Of a DNA stretch of 64,000 bases, positions 35,035 to 42,941 are shown in pieces. Within the stretch, counting starts at the first letter, position 1. Each line of letters starts with the position of its first letter. The position numbers and the translations under genes were made by a program. The notes below the pieces were generated by a model. That model made no database searches, was not told the origin of the DNA, and saw nothing but the letters and a program-made list of their open reading frames with translations. This stretch comes from Rothia sp. P100 (GTDB taxonomy: Bacteria; Actinomycetota; Actinomycetes; Actinomycetales; Micrococcaceae), in NCBI RefSeq assembly GCF_023712425.1, contig NZ_JAMAYG010000001.1, forward strand, positions 992,001 to 1,056,000. The letters are read 5' to 3'.

Positions 35035-36552
35035 TTAGAGGTCAGCGGGTGGGTTGTCAGCCAGCCAGGTAGTGAATTTTTCCTTCCAGATGCCGGTGGG
35101 TGGGAAGAGCCCGTCCACAGGGTTGCCTTCTGCCACACGCTCGGCGACCCAGGCGTCCTCGTGTTCCTTGGCGTAGGCGGCCTCGGCAACTTCAAGTGCC
35201 AGGTGCGGGGGGATCACGATAACGCCATCATCATCGCCCACAATAATGTCACCGGGGAGCACGGTGGCGTTGCCGCAGGCGACTGCCACATCATATTCCC
35301 AGGGCACGTGCTTGCGGCCCAGGACGGCGGGGTGGGCACCCTGCGTGAAGACGGGTAGGCCGATTTCCTTGACCGCCGCGTAGTCGCGTACACCGCCGTC
35401 GGTCACCACGCCGGCAGCGCCGCGGCCCTTGGCGCGTAGGGCAAGGATGTCACCCAGTGTGCCCGAGCCGCTTTCACCGCGGGCTTCAATCACAATCACT
35501 TCGCCTTCGCCCACTGCGTCAAAGCAGCGCTTCTGGGCGTTGTAGCCGCCGCCGTGGTGTGTGAAGAGGTCTTCACGGTTGGGCACGAAGCGTAGGGTTT
35601 TGGCGGTGCCGACCATAATAGTGCCGGGGGTCTGAGGGTAGACGCCCTCAATGACCACGTTATTCAGACCGCGAGCGCGTAGCTGAGCTGAGAGCCCTGC
35701 GGTGGGCACTGCGGTGAGCAGGCGGCGCAGGCGGTCGGTGAGCACGGGTTCTTCTTCTGCGACCGGGGGCAGGCCAGCAGCTTCGCGGGATCCCCAAGCT
35801 TCTTCGGTCTGCTTTTCGTCGGTGGCGGGCAGGGTGCCCAGGGCGGGGTCGAAGTCGCCGGGGCCTTCGATGACGTGGGTCATCAGGCGGCCGGAGGTGG
35901 GTGCACCCGGTGCTACGGGGGCGTCCACTTCAACTTCTACGGTGTCACCGGGGGCGATGACGGATGAGCCTGCCGGGGTTCCAGTGAGGATGACGTCGCC
36001 GGTTTCCAGGGTCATGTGCTGGGAGAGGTCAGCGACGAACTGAGAGAGGGGGAAAATCATGTTCGCCGGTTCGGTGACGTCTTCTTGCACTAGTTGCCCG
36101 TTGACCCAGGTGCGTACGCGTAGCTGGTCTTCGGTGATGGTGCGGGCGTCGATGAGGCCGGGGCCCAGGGGGGTGTAGCCGTCGCGCCCCTTGGAGCGTA
36201 CGTTGGAGCCTTTATCTGCCGGGCGGTAGTCATAGATACCCAGGTCGTTGGAGGCGGTGACGGCGGCGACGTGATCCCAGGCTGTGTCTGCGCTGACGCG
36301 GCGGGCGGGCTTGCCAATAACCAGGGCGATTTCACCTTCGAAGGCCAGCAGTTCGGTGCCTGCCGGGCGTTCAACAGTGGCACCGGAACCCGCCAGGGAG
36401 CTGGTGGGCTTCAGGAAATAGGAAGGTTGGGAGGGGCGGCGCCCGCGCTGGGCTGCACGTGATTCGTAGGCAACGTGAACCGCAATGATTTTGCCGGGGG
36501 TAACCGGGACGACAGCGGCGTCTTTGCCGGTTGCCTTGGGTGCTTCAGTCAT
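35035..36552 (-). CDS. hpaG: Fusion of FAH-family isomerase/hydrolase (HpaG-like) with an RraA-like aldolase/decarboxylase domain
   Basis: A 505-residue two-domain protein. Residues about 15-255 are fumarylacetoacetase-family: FEGEIALVIGKPARRVSADT with a metal-binding Glu pair, TASNDLGIYDYRPADKGSN, FVADLSQHMTLETGDVILTG. Residues about 285-500 are RraA/HMG-aldolase-like: PTAGLSAQLRARGLNN, GTLGDILALRAKGRGAAGVV, TDGGVRDYAAVKEIGLPVF and LPGDIIVGDDDGVIVIPP. Enterobacterial HpaG has two FAH domains that isomerise and decarboxylate the ring-cleavage product. Here the second FAH domain seems replaced by an RraA domain, a fold known to decarboxylate oxaloacetate. The inferred reaction is decarboxylation plus isomerisation within one chain. 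The join is in one uninterrupted frame with a short acidic/Pro-rich linker. Confidence 0.85.
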   Translation of the reverse strand: MTEAPKATGKDAAVVPVTPGKIIAVHVAYESRAAQRGRRPSQPSYFLKPTSSLAGSGATVERPAGTELLAFEGEIALVIGKPARRVSADTAWDHVAAVTASNDLGIYDYRPADKGSNVRSKGRDGYTPLGPGLIDARTITEDQLRVRTWVNGQLVQEDVTEPANMIFPLSQFVADLSQHMTLETGDVILTGTPAGSSVIAPGDTVEVEVDAPVAPGAPTSGRLMTHVIEGPGDFDPALGTLPATDEKQTEEAWGSREAAGLPPVAEEEPVLTDRLRRLLTAVPTAGLSAQLRARGLNNVVIEGVYPQTPGTIMVGTAKTLRFVPNREDLFTHHGGGYNAQKRCFDAVGEGEVIVIEARGESGSGTLGDILALRAKGRGAAGVVTDGGVRDYAAVKEIGLPVFTQGAHPAVLGRKHVPWEYDVAVACGNATVLPGDIIVGDDDGVIVIPPHLALEVAEAAYAKEHEDAWVAERVAEGNPVDGLFPPTGIWKEKFTTWLADNPPADL

Positions 36553-36587
36553 GAAGGCTCCTCATTAAGCTCTTGAATCTGATTCCA

Positions 36588-36601
36588 AATCGTATATCAT
36601 T
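36588..36601. promoter_or_regulatory. Candidate GntR operator between the FAH-RraA gene and the FAD-linked oxidase gene
   Basis: AATCGTATATCATT reads as a near-palindrome and matches the sites at 248 and 38210 in the ATCRTATAYSAT core. It lies about 36 bp from the FAH-RraA start, suited to repression of the hpa operon, and 69 bp from the oxidase gene. Confidence 0.6.
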
Positions 36602-36622
36602 TTCTTACACTAGCAAAGTAAC

Positions 36623-36632
36623 TCACATCACA
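36623..36632. promoter_or_regulatory. Repeated word TGTGATGTGA (reverse strand) in the hpa divergent promoter
   Basis: TCACATCACA, the reverse complement of the words at 5248 and 17812, again between divergent catabolic genes. Possible half-sites of a CRP/GlxR-type global regulator. Confidence 0.35.
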
Positions 36633-36669
36633 GCAATAGAGCGCACGGAAAAATCTTGAGAAGGCACCC

Positions 36670-38013
36670 ATGACCAGTGATATCACCACCCTCATCAAAC
36701 ACCTTAGGTGCCCAGCACTGACCAGCGATGATGATATAGCCCCCTATCTGACAGACGCCTCCCAAGCGGCGTCCGGGCGCCCGCTGGCGGTTTTTCTCCC
36801 TCGCACCACCGCCGATACATCTGCAATCCTGCACCTTGCAAGCGCCCACCAGCTACCAGTTTCGGTGCGAGGGGCAGGCACCGGTCTAGCGGGCGGGGCA
36901 GCAGCCTACGATGGTGGGCTAGTCATCAGCACCGAAGCCATGACCGAGCTGAGCATCGACGCCGCCGGGCGGCTTGCCGACGTCCAGCCTGGCGTCCTGA
37001 CCGCCACCCTAGATGCCGCCGCCCAGGCACAAGGGCTCTTCTTTGCCCCGGACCCCGCCAGCGCCACCACCTCAACCGTGGGCGGCAACATCGCCACCAA
37101 CGCCGGTGGGCTGCGCTGCCTGGCGCACGGGGTGACCGCGGATTCGGTAGCAGCCCTTGAGGTGGTACTAGCCAGCGGGGAGGTCATTCAGACAGGTGCG
37201 CGGACCATCAAGAACGTTGCCGGGCTCAACCTGACCCCACTTTTTGTGGGGTCTGAGGGCACTCTGGGCGTCATCACCCGCGCAACCGTACGCCTCAAAC
37301 CCCTCCCAGAGGGCACCCCCTACACCTTTGCCGCCTCCTACGACTCCCTAGAGGACGCCGGCACAGCGGTGCTGGCTCTCACCAAGAGTGGGCTGAATTT
37401 AGAGAGCCTGGAGTTGATCGACCACACCATCGTGCAACTCATTAATAAGCACCACGGGGCGGGGCTCACCGCACCGGGTGCCGGACTGTTGATGGGTCTC
37501 TGCACCGGAACCAGTGCTCAGACAGACGCCGCACAGGCAGCAAGCATATGCGCCGAACAGGGAGCTAGTTTCACCGAGACAGCAGAAGGTCTCTCCCTCA
37601 TGGAAGCCCGCAGGCTGGTCTTTAGCTCCATCTACCCCGAAGGTTTCACGGTATTGGGGGACGCTGGCGTCCCGGTGCCTCAACTACCGCACTTCATACG
37701 GCGCATTCAGGAGATTTCCGAAGCTACCAGCAGACCCGTGCTCATTACCGCCCACGCCGGGGATGGTAATCTACACCCCAGTGTCTACGCGGGCGCCCAG
37801 GGTGAGGAAACCGAGTCCGCCGAGGCGGTTCTGGCACAGATTTCTGCTGTAGCCCTGGAACTGGGTGGCACGGTGACTGGCGAGCACGGCATAGGTTCAG
37901 CAAAACTGCACGCCCTGGAAGAGCAACTAACCCCGGCAACCCTTGCCGCCGGACGCGCTATCAAAGCAGCCCTAGACCCGGCGGGTATTCTGACCCCGGG
38001 GCGAGGCATCTAA
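36670..38013 (+). CDS. FAD-linked oxidase, glycolate oxidase GlcD / D-lactate dehydrogenase type
   Basis: A 447-residue flavoprotein with a PCMH-type FAD domain (LPVSVRGAGTGLAGGAAAYD, STVGGNIATNAGGLRCLAHG, LFVGSEGTLGVITRATVRLK) and the C-terminal substrate/cap domain ending HAGDGNLHPSVY and TGEHGIGSAKL. These proteins oxidise 2-hydroxyacids (glycolate, D-lactate, D-2-hydroxyglutarate). It is divergent from the FAH-RraA gene with a GntR-like site between, so it may oxidise a hydroxyacid related to the aromatic substrates, such as a mandelate-type or hydroxyphenyl-lactate compound. That link is inference. The separate Fe-S partner gene (GlcF) is not present nearby. Confidence 0.82.
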   Translation: MTSDITTLIKHLRCPALTSDDDIAPYLTDASQAASGRPLAVFLPRTTADTSAILHLASAHQLPVSVRGAGTGLAGGAAAYDGGLVISTEAMTELSIDAAGRLADVQPGVLTATLDAAAQAQGLFFAPDPASATTSTVGGNIATNAGGLRCLAHGVTADSVAALEVVLASGEVIQTGARTIKNVAGLNLTPLFVGSEGTLGVITRATVRLKPLPEGTPYTFAASYDSLEDAGTAVLALTKSGLNLESLELIDHTIVQLINKHHGAGLTAPGAGLLMGLCTGTSAQTDAAQAASICAEQGASFTETAEGLSLMEARRLVFSSIYPEGFTVLGDAGVPVPQLPHFIRRIQEISEATSRPVLITAHAGDGNLHPSVYAGAQGEETESAEAVLAQISAVALELGGTVTGEHGIGSAKLHALEEQLTPATLAAGRAIKAALDPAGILTPGRGI

Positions 38014-38209
38014 GGAACGCCCATCTCACCAGAGTGACCAGAGGTTGTACCACGGTGACCAGATTTCTCATCTGGCCAGAAAACATGCGGCTCGATGAGA
38101 AAAAATCCGGTCACCTCTTGCTCGGCATGGGGGCTGTACCCCCTGCCGTACTGGTGCACGCTGTAGGATGCAAAAACAAATGCGATCGACTCTTGTCACG
38201 ATTTTGGAC

Positions 38210-38224
38210 ATCGTATATGATTCA
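38210..38224. promoter_or_regulatory. Candidate GntR operator before the aromatic hydroxylase gene
   Basis: ATCGTATATGATTCA matches the site at 248 over 14 bases. It lies about 65 bp before the hydroxylase start. A small CCAGAT/ATCTGG hairpin at about 38063-38080 upstream may end the oxidase gene; the rest of the 276-bp gap shows nothing else. Confidence 0.6.
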
Positions 38225-38289
38225 AATCAAGTGTTACCCATCACATACCTGCCGGGTGCAGTGTCGCACCCCGCCCTTCTAGGAGCACC

Positions 38290-40173
38290 ATGCATTTTCA
38301 TCACAACGGCTACGTCTCCCGCGATCCACGCATCCAAGACGCCGCCGGTTACGGCATTGACCGTTCCACCGAACTCCCCGAAACCATGGACGTTCTCATC
38401 GTCGGCTCAGGGCCCGCCGGCATGATCGCTGCAGCCCAACTCTCGCAATTTCCCGAGATTAACACTCGCATCATCGAGCGCCGCAACGGCCGCTTAGAAC
38501 TAGGCCAGGCAGACGGCATCCAGGCTCGCTCCGTTGAAACTTTCCAGGCTTTCCGCTTCGCCGAAGAAATCATCCGCGAGGCCTACCACATCACCGAAAT
38601 GAGCTTCTGGAAGCCGGACCCCACCCATCCCGAGAACATCGTGCGCACTGCCCGGCCCATCGACGACCCGCACGACATCAGCGAATTCCCCCACCTCATT
38701 GTCAACCAGGCGCGCATACTGGATTACTTTGCCGACTTCGCCCTGCGCTCCCCCGGCCGCATCACCCCCGACTACGGCATCGAATTCATCACTCTCACCG
38801 TTAAACAGGGTGAGGAGTACCCCGTCAAGGTCACCCTGCGCCACACCGCCGGTGAACGCGAAGGTGAAGAGCGCACCGTGCGCGCCAAGTACGTCATTGG
38901 GTGCGACGGCGCCCGCTCCGGCGTCCGCAAAGCCATTGGCCGCACTCTTGCCGGGGACGCCTCCAACCACGCTTGGGGTGTTATGGACGTTGTTGCCAAC
39001 ACCGACTTCCCCGACTGGCGCATGAAGTGTGCAATTAGCTCCAAGAACGGCTCTATTCTGCACATCCCCCGCGAGGGCGGCCACCTGGCCCGTATCTACG
39101 TTGACCTGGGGGAAGTTCCCTTGAACGACAACCACGCGGTGCGCAACACCCCCATCGAAGAAATCATCAACCGCGCTAACGCCATCTACCATCCCTACAG
39201 TATTGACGTGAAAGACGTTGCCTGGCACTCAGTCTACGAAGTTGGCCACCGCCTCACCGACCACTTTGACGATGTAGACACCGAGGAGCGCGGCACCCGC
39301 ACTCCCCGCGTCTTTATTACCGGGGACGCCTGCCATACCCACTCCGCTAAGGCAGGTCAGGGTATGAACGTCTCCATGCAGGACGGCTTCAATATCTCTT
39401 GGAAACTAGGGCATGTGCTCAGCGGACGCGCCCCCGAAACCCTGCTGGACACCTACTCCGGAGAGCGCCAGGAAATCGCCAAGAACCTCATTGACTTCGA
39501 TAAAGAGTGGTCAACCCTCATGGCAACCCCGGCAGAGGAACTACCCAGCCCCGAATACCTGGAGGAGTTCTACGTCAAAACTGCCGAGTTCCCTGCTGGC
39601 TTCATGACCGAGTACAAGCCTTCGATGATTACCGGAGGCACCGAGCACCAGAGCCTGGCAACTGGCTACACCGTGGGCAAACGCTTCCGTGCCGCCCGCG
39701 TCAATCGCCGCGAGAACGCCTACCCCCGCTTCTTGGGCCACGACGCTGCCGCCGATGGCCGCTACCGCCTCTACGTTTTTGCCGATGCCGCCCACCCCGC
39801 GTCCGACGAGTCAAAGGTGAAGGCGCTGAGCGACTTCCTGACTCAGGACGCCCGCTCTCCCTTCATCAAGCACCGGCCAGACGGTTCCGGTTTTGATACC
39901 CGCATCGAGCCCCTGGTCACCTACCAGCATCTGCACACCGAGTTCGAAACCACCGACGCCCCGGCAGCTTTCCGCCCGCTGGTGGGTAGCCGCCAGGTGG
40001 AATACTGGGAGAACATCTACTGCACCCTGCCCGGCGAGGATATCTTTGAACAGCGCGGTATCAGCCGCGAAGGTGCCGTAGTGATTGTGCGCCCCGACCA
40101 GTATGTCGGCGCTGTACTGCCCCTCACCGATTGTGAAGGTATCGCGGACTACTTCGATAGGGTCTTTATCTAA
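38290..40173 (+). CDS. FAD-dependent aromatic monooxygenase (3-hydroxybenzoate 4-hydroxylase / phenol hydroxylase family)
   Basis: A 627-residue flavin hydroxylase. The FAD-binding GxGxxG is in VLIVGSGPAGMIAAAQLSQF, the DG motif in YVIGCDGARSGVRKAIG, and the GD motif in VFITGDACHTHSAKAGQGMN; the C-terminal 190 residues form the thioredoxin-like dimer domain of phenol 2-monooxygenases. The whole chain resembles actinobacterial 3-hydroxybenzoate 4-hydroxylases. Because it lies beside a homoprotocatechuate pathway with no HpaBC, I infer that it converts 3- or 4-hydroxyphenylacetate (most simply 3-hydroxyphenylacetate) to homoprotocatechuate. 3-Hydroxybenzoate remains a valid alternative. AGGAG precedes the ATG, and a GntR-like operator lies upstream. 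Confidence 0.85.
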   Translation: MHFHHNGYVSRDPRIQDAAGYGIDRSTELPETMDVLIVGSGPAGMIAAAQLSQFPEINTRIIERRNGRLELGQADGIQARSVETFQAFRFAEEIIREAYHITEMSFWKPDPTHPENIVRTARPIDDPHDISEFPHLIVNQARILDYFADFALRSPGRITPDYGIEFITLTVKQGEEYPVKVTLRHTAGEREGEERTVRAKYVIGCDGARSGVRKAIGRTLAGDASNHAWGVMDVVANTDFPDWRMKCAISSKNGSILHIPREGGHLARIYVDLGEVPLNDNHAVRNTPIEEIINRANAIYHPYSIDVKDVAWHSVYEVGHRLTDHFDDVDTEERGTRTPRVFITGDACHTHSAKAGQGMNVSMQDGFNISWKLGHVLSGRAPETLLDTYSGERQEIAKNLIDFDKEWSTLMATPAEELPSPEYLEEFYVKTAEFPAGFMTEYKPSMITGGTEHQSLATGYTVGKRFRAARVNRRENAYPRFLGHDAAADGRYRLYVFADAAHPASDESKVKALSDFLTQDARSPFIKHRPDGSGFDTRIEPLVTYQHLHTEFETTDAPAAFRPLVGSRQVEYWENIYCTLPGEDIFEQRGISREGAVVIVRPDQYVGAVLPLTDCEGIADYFDRVFI

Positions 40174-40193
40174 GCACCCCAGCCTCCCCTAAA

Positions 40194-40233
40194 GAGCCGG
40201 GGCCCGCAGATCACTGCGAGCCCCGGCTCCTTT
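40194..40233. terminator. Bidirectional terminator after the aromatic hydroxylase
   Basis: GAGCCGGGGCCCGCAG pairs with CTGCGAGCCCCGGCTC (15 of 16), followed by CTTTC. It closes the hydroxylase gene and faces the ChaB/Rho_N gene. Confidence 0.85.
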
Positions 40234-40251
40234 CATCGTTAGGCAATGGTG

Positions 40252-41157
40252 CTAGGCGGTTGCCTCTTCGATAGCATCAAAAAGTTGCTGCTTGGTCATT
40301 CTTGACCTGCCCGGGATGTCCAGCTCTTTAGCCTCTTCGTAGAGTTCTTGACGGGTAAAAACCTCAATGGGGCGACGCTGAGCGGGGGCCTCGGCGCCCG
40401 AGGGGGCGCCGGGGTGCTCAACTTCTTCCAGGTCAGCGACTTCCTCAGCAAACTCCCGGTCGAACTCTGCAAGCGCTAGCTCATCCAGCGGTTCGACGGG
40501 ATCTTCAGCATCCACCAGGTCTTCCATTTCATCTAGGTCTACCTCTGGTTCAACCTCTACATCTGCGGAGCTGTACATGTTCTCATCGGGGATATCCTCA
40601 CCCAGAAGGGTCTCAATATCCAGAGAGTTAGTGGCGGCCTTCAGGGGCCCTTGGTTCTCACGCTGAATCTTCTTTTTCTTCTTCTTAGCTTTCTTAGCCT
40701 TTTTAGAGGGTTTAGGCTCTAGCTGCTGTTCGGCAGCTTTTTCAGCGCCTTTTCTGCCGCTTTTCTTGCCAGGCTTCTGGTCCGTTAGCTGCGCGGCACC
40801 CTTAGCGTTTTTAGTATCCTGGTCAGATTTCTTCTCGCCCTTAAGCTTTTCGGCTTTCTTATCAGACTTCTTTGCAGCGCCCTTCTCGGGGCTCTTGTCA
40901 GACTTCTTGGCATTCTCTTCAGCAGCAGACTTGCCCCATATGCCGTCGGTCTTCTGGTAGCCCTTCTTTTTCAGGGCCTCCTTGCCCGCTTTCTTGGCTT
41001 TCTTTTCATCCCCGTGCTGGGCGAGGTGCTTTTTAGTTGCCTGGGCAAAGATTTCTTGCACCTTGCCAGAGGAACGCCGAACGCTCTTGGGGGTCTTTAC
41101 CAGAGTCTTCTGGGCGTTCTCTTTCTTAGCCTGGGGTTTCTTGTCCTTCTTGCTCAC
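40252..41157 (-). CDS. Lysine-rich ChaB-domain protein with C-terminal Rho_N domain
   Basis: 301 residues in four parts. A Lys-rich head is followed by a ChaB-like helical unit at about 28-75 (KVQEIFAQATKKHLAQHGDE, KKAKKAGKEALKKKGY). Next comes a Lys/Ala-rich disordered linker to about 170, then a strongly acidic stretch (about 190-250, VEPEVDLDEMEDLVDAEDPV). The end is a Rho N-terminal/SAP-like helix pair (FTRQELYEEAKELDIPGRSR). The ends suggest nucleic-acid binding. Similar charge-segmented proteins occur in actinobacteria as nucleoid or RNA-binding factors, but I know no proven function for this one. It is a single-gene unit. Composition bias is real, not a frame artefact, since both domains are in one frame. 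Confidence 0.75.
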   Translation of the reverse strand: MSKKDKKPQAKKENAQKTLVKTPKSVRRSSGKVQEIFAQATKKHLAQHGDEKKAKKAGKEALKKKGYQKTDGIWGKSAAEENAKKSDKSPEKGAAKKSDKKAEKLKGEKKSDQDTKNAKGAAQLTDQKPGKKSGRKGAEKAAEQQLEPKPSKKAKKAKKKKKKIQRENQGPLKAATNSLDIETLLGEDIPDENMYSSADVEVEPEVDLDEMEDLVDAEDPVEPLDELALAEFDREFAEEVADLEEVEHPGAPSGAEAPAQRRPIEVFTRQELYEEAKELDIPGRSRMTKQQLFDAIEEATA

Positions 41158-41302
41158 GGGGTGCTCCTTTGCGGTGGATGCGCAACCTTGCGCGGTTTCC
41201 TTATCTCCACTCTAATCCTCCCTGAAGCACACCCCAACTTATGACGCGCACCGCTTCGCCCACCTCAAGGTTTGGGGGATCAGCAATCCGCATCTGCAGG
41301 CG

Positions 41303-41878
41303 CTAGGCGCTCACCAACCCCCGCACCATGCCCTCAAGGATGACTTCAAAGCTCTCTTCACTTTGCCCCCCAACCATCACACAGCCACCTGCAATTTCGA
41401 GAGTCGTTGCCCCGTGGACTGCCGACCAGAAAGCCCAGACGGCCTGCCAGGGGTCCTCTATTTTTAACCTACCCTGAGCATGAATGCGGTGAACCGCATC
41501 CGCCAAGGGGGCTATCGGCTCCCGGTCAATCTCCTGGGGGCCAAAGTAGCCTCCAAACATCACACTGTAGAGAGCTGGGTTTTCAAGAGACCACCGGCGG
41601 TAAGCGCGCCCTAGATTCTTGAGGTCTACCAGAACATTCTCGGTACAACCTACCGCTCGCTGTTCGCGCACAAATGAGCCTCGGGCCTCGCGAGAGACTG
41701 CTTCAATCAAGTCTTCTCGGTTTCCAATCAGTGAGTAGATAACTGTCGTAGAAACTCCCACCTTGCGAGCAACCGTCCTTAAAGAAAGGTGGCTCAAGCC
41801 TTCATCGGCAATAATTTGCGCTGCTGCCACGACGATTTTTTGGTGGTACTCAGCTCCATACATAGTTGGTCTTGACAC
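41303..41878 (-). CDS. TetR-family regulator
   Basis: A 191-residue TetR protein. The helix-turn-helix is LSLRTVARKVGVSTTVIYSL with IGNREDLIEAVSREARGSFV after it; the C-terminal part (RAYRRWSLENPALYSVMFGG, AVWAFWSAVHGATTLEIAGG) is of the WHG/TetR_C_33 type. It is divergent from the DUF4188 gene and a palindrome lies between, so it likely represses itself and that gene. GTG 41878 is taken as start, ATG 41863 being possible. The ligand is unknown. Confidence 0.82.
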   Translation of the reverse strand: MSRPTMYGAEYHQKIVVAAAQIIADEGLSHLSLRTVARKVGVSTTVIYSLIGNREDLIEAVSREARGSFVREQRAVGCTENVLVDLKNLGRAYRRWSLENPALYSVMFGGYFGPQEIDREPIAPLADAVHRIHAQGRLKIEDPWQAVWAFWSAVHGATTLEIAGGCVMVGGQSEESFEVILEGMVRGLVSA

Positions 41879-41901
41879 CCCATAAGAGTATCACTAGGCT
41901 A

Positions 41902-41923
41902 TTTAATAACAGTGTTATTTAAA
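41902..41923. promoter_or_regulatory. Palindromic operator between the TetR and DUF4188 genes
   Basis: TTTAATAAC and GTTATTTAAA are inverted around AGT, spanning 41902-41923, between two divergent genes. It is the expected type of TetR auto-operator and probably overlaps both promoters. Confidence 0.65.
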
Positions 41924-41949
41924 CACTGATGAAGCACAAGGAGAATATC

Positions 41950-42426
41950 GTGCAAGGTCTTAATCTCGGACGTTTTACCTCATCAGCATCGCAAGATGTC
42001 ACTGTCTTCATGCTAGGCGTGCGCATTAACTCACCTCTGCGGCCGGATGCTTACGTCCCTGTCATGAGGGCTTATCAGAAGATGGTGAAATACCTAGAGC
42101 AACACCCTGAAACCGGTTTCCTTGGTCAGGAGCTCTGGGTGAAACGCACCATCCTAGCGGTACAGTACTGGGAAAGCCCCGAAGCCTTGCAGGATTTCGC
42201 TTCACTCACAGAAGCACCCCACGTCCAGGCCTGGCGAAACTTCACCCAGAAAGCCAACCATCATGTAGGCCTATGGCATGAAACCTATCAGGTTTCTGCG
42301 CCAGCTCGCGAAAGCATTTACCTCAATATGCCTAACTTTGGCCTCGGTAAAGCTCTAGGAGTTGAGCCTATCGGCAAAGAAACTTCAACAGCTAAGCGCC
42401 GCATGTCCCGGTGGAACAACAGCTAA
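41950..42426 (+). CDS. DUF4188 family protein
   Basis: About 158 residues with features of DUF4188: DVTVFMLGVRINSPLRPDAY, ELWVKRTILAVQYWESPEAL, HVQAWRNFTQKA and VGLWHETYQV. The fold is probably a ferredoxin-like dimer related to antibiotic-biosynthesis monooxygenases or heme-degrading proteins, but no activity is established to my knowledge. I choose GTG 41950, which has AAGGAG seven bases upstream; the ATG at 41929 overlaps the operator region and lacks a ribosome site. Control by the adjacent TetR protein suggests response to a small toxic or aromatic compound. Confidence 0.78.
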   Translation: MQGLNLGRFTSSASQDVTVFMLGVRINSPLRPDAYVPVMRAYQKMVKYLEQHPETGFLGQELWVKRTILAVQYWESPEALQDFASLTEAPHVQAWRNFTQKANHHVGLWHETYQVSAPARESIYLNMPNFGLGKALGVEPIGKETSTAKRRMSRWNNS

Positions 42427-42436
42427 ACGCAGGTTC

Positions 42437-42853
42437 CTACTGGCCGGGTTTGGACACGCCCTGTTGGGCGTCCTTGGCGGCGTTCGCTTCATCAATTTTG
42501 CGGGCCAGACGCTCTTTTTCTTCGGCCTCACGACGTTTGGTTTCAGCTTCGCGGCGGGCGCGCGCCTCGGCGTAGAGCTTAGCGGAGGACCGGTTCACAC
42601 CGGTGCCCTCACCCAGTGAGGGATCATTGGGCTTCTCCACCAAAATGAGAGTGGCGCACATGACCAGAGTAACCACAAAAACTGCGCCGGCAACCGTGAG
42701 AGCCAGCACCAGCTGAGGTGCGTTATCGGTGCCGCCGGTCGCAAAAATGAAGGTGCACAAAAAAGCCACTATCGCCAGAACAAAGGCGATGATAAGGGGC
42801 CCGCGCACCTGGGCTTTGAAACCGCGCTCTTCTGAGCCAGGCTTTTGAGTCAC
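42437..42853 (-). CDS. Small membrane protein with a charged C-terminal coiled-coil tail
   Basis: 138 residues: two transmembrane helices (PLIIAFVLAIVAFLCTFIFA and LVLALTVAGAVFVVTLVMCA) followed by a charged helix (AEARARREAETKRREAEEKE) likely to be a short coiled coil. No family is recognised beyond actinobacterial conserved membrane proteins. A copy of the recurring GGCGTCCTT word lies near its 3' end (42467). Function unknown. Confidence 0.7.
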   Translation of the reverse strand: MTQKPGSEERGFKAQVRGPLIIAFVLAIVAFLCTFIFATGGTDNAPQLVLALTVAGAVFVVTLVMCATLILVEKPNDPSLGEGTGVNRSSAKLYAEARARREAETKRREAEEKERLARKIDEANAAKDAQQGVSKPGQ

Positions 42854-42941
42854 GTCTAATTCCTCCTGAAAATGTGCTCAGACCAGTCTACGGGGTCAAA
42901 CTGTTTTTTGCCTGACCGCGGGGACAAGTTGCAGAGGTAAC

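Noticed and set aside
38034-38282. 82-residue open frame before the aromatic hydroxylase
   Set aside because: No ribosome site, no family resemblance, overlaps the GntR-like operator.
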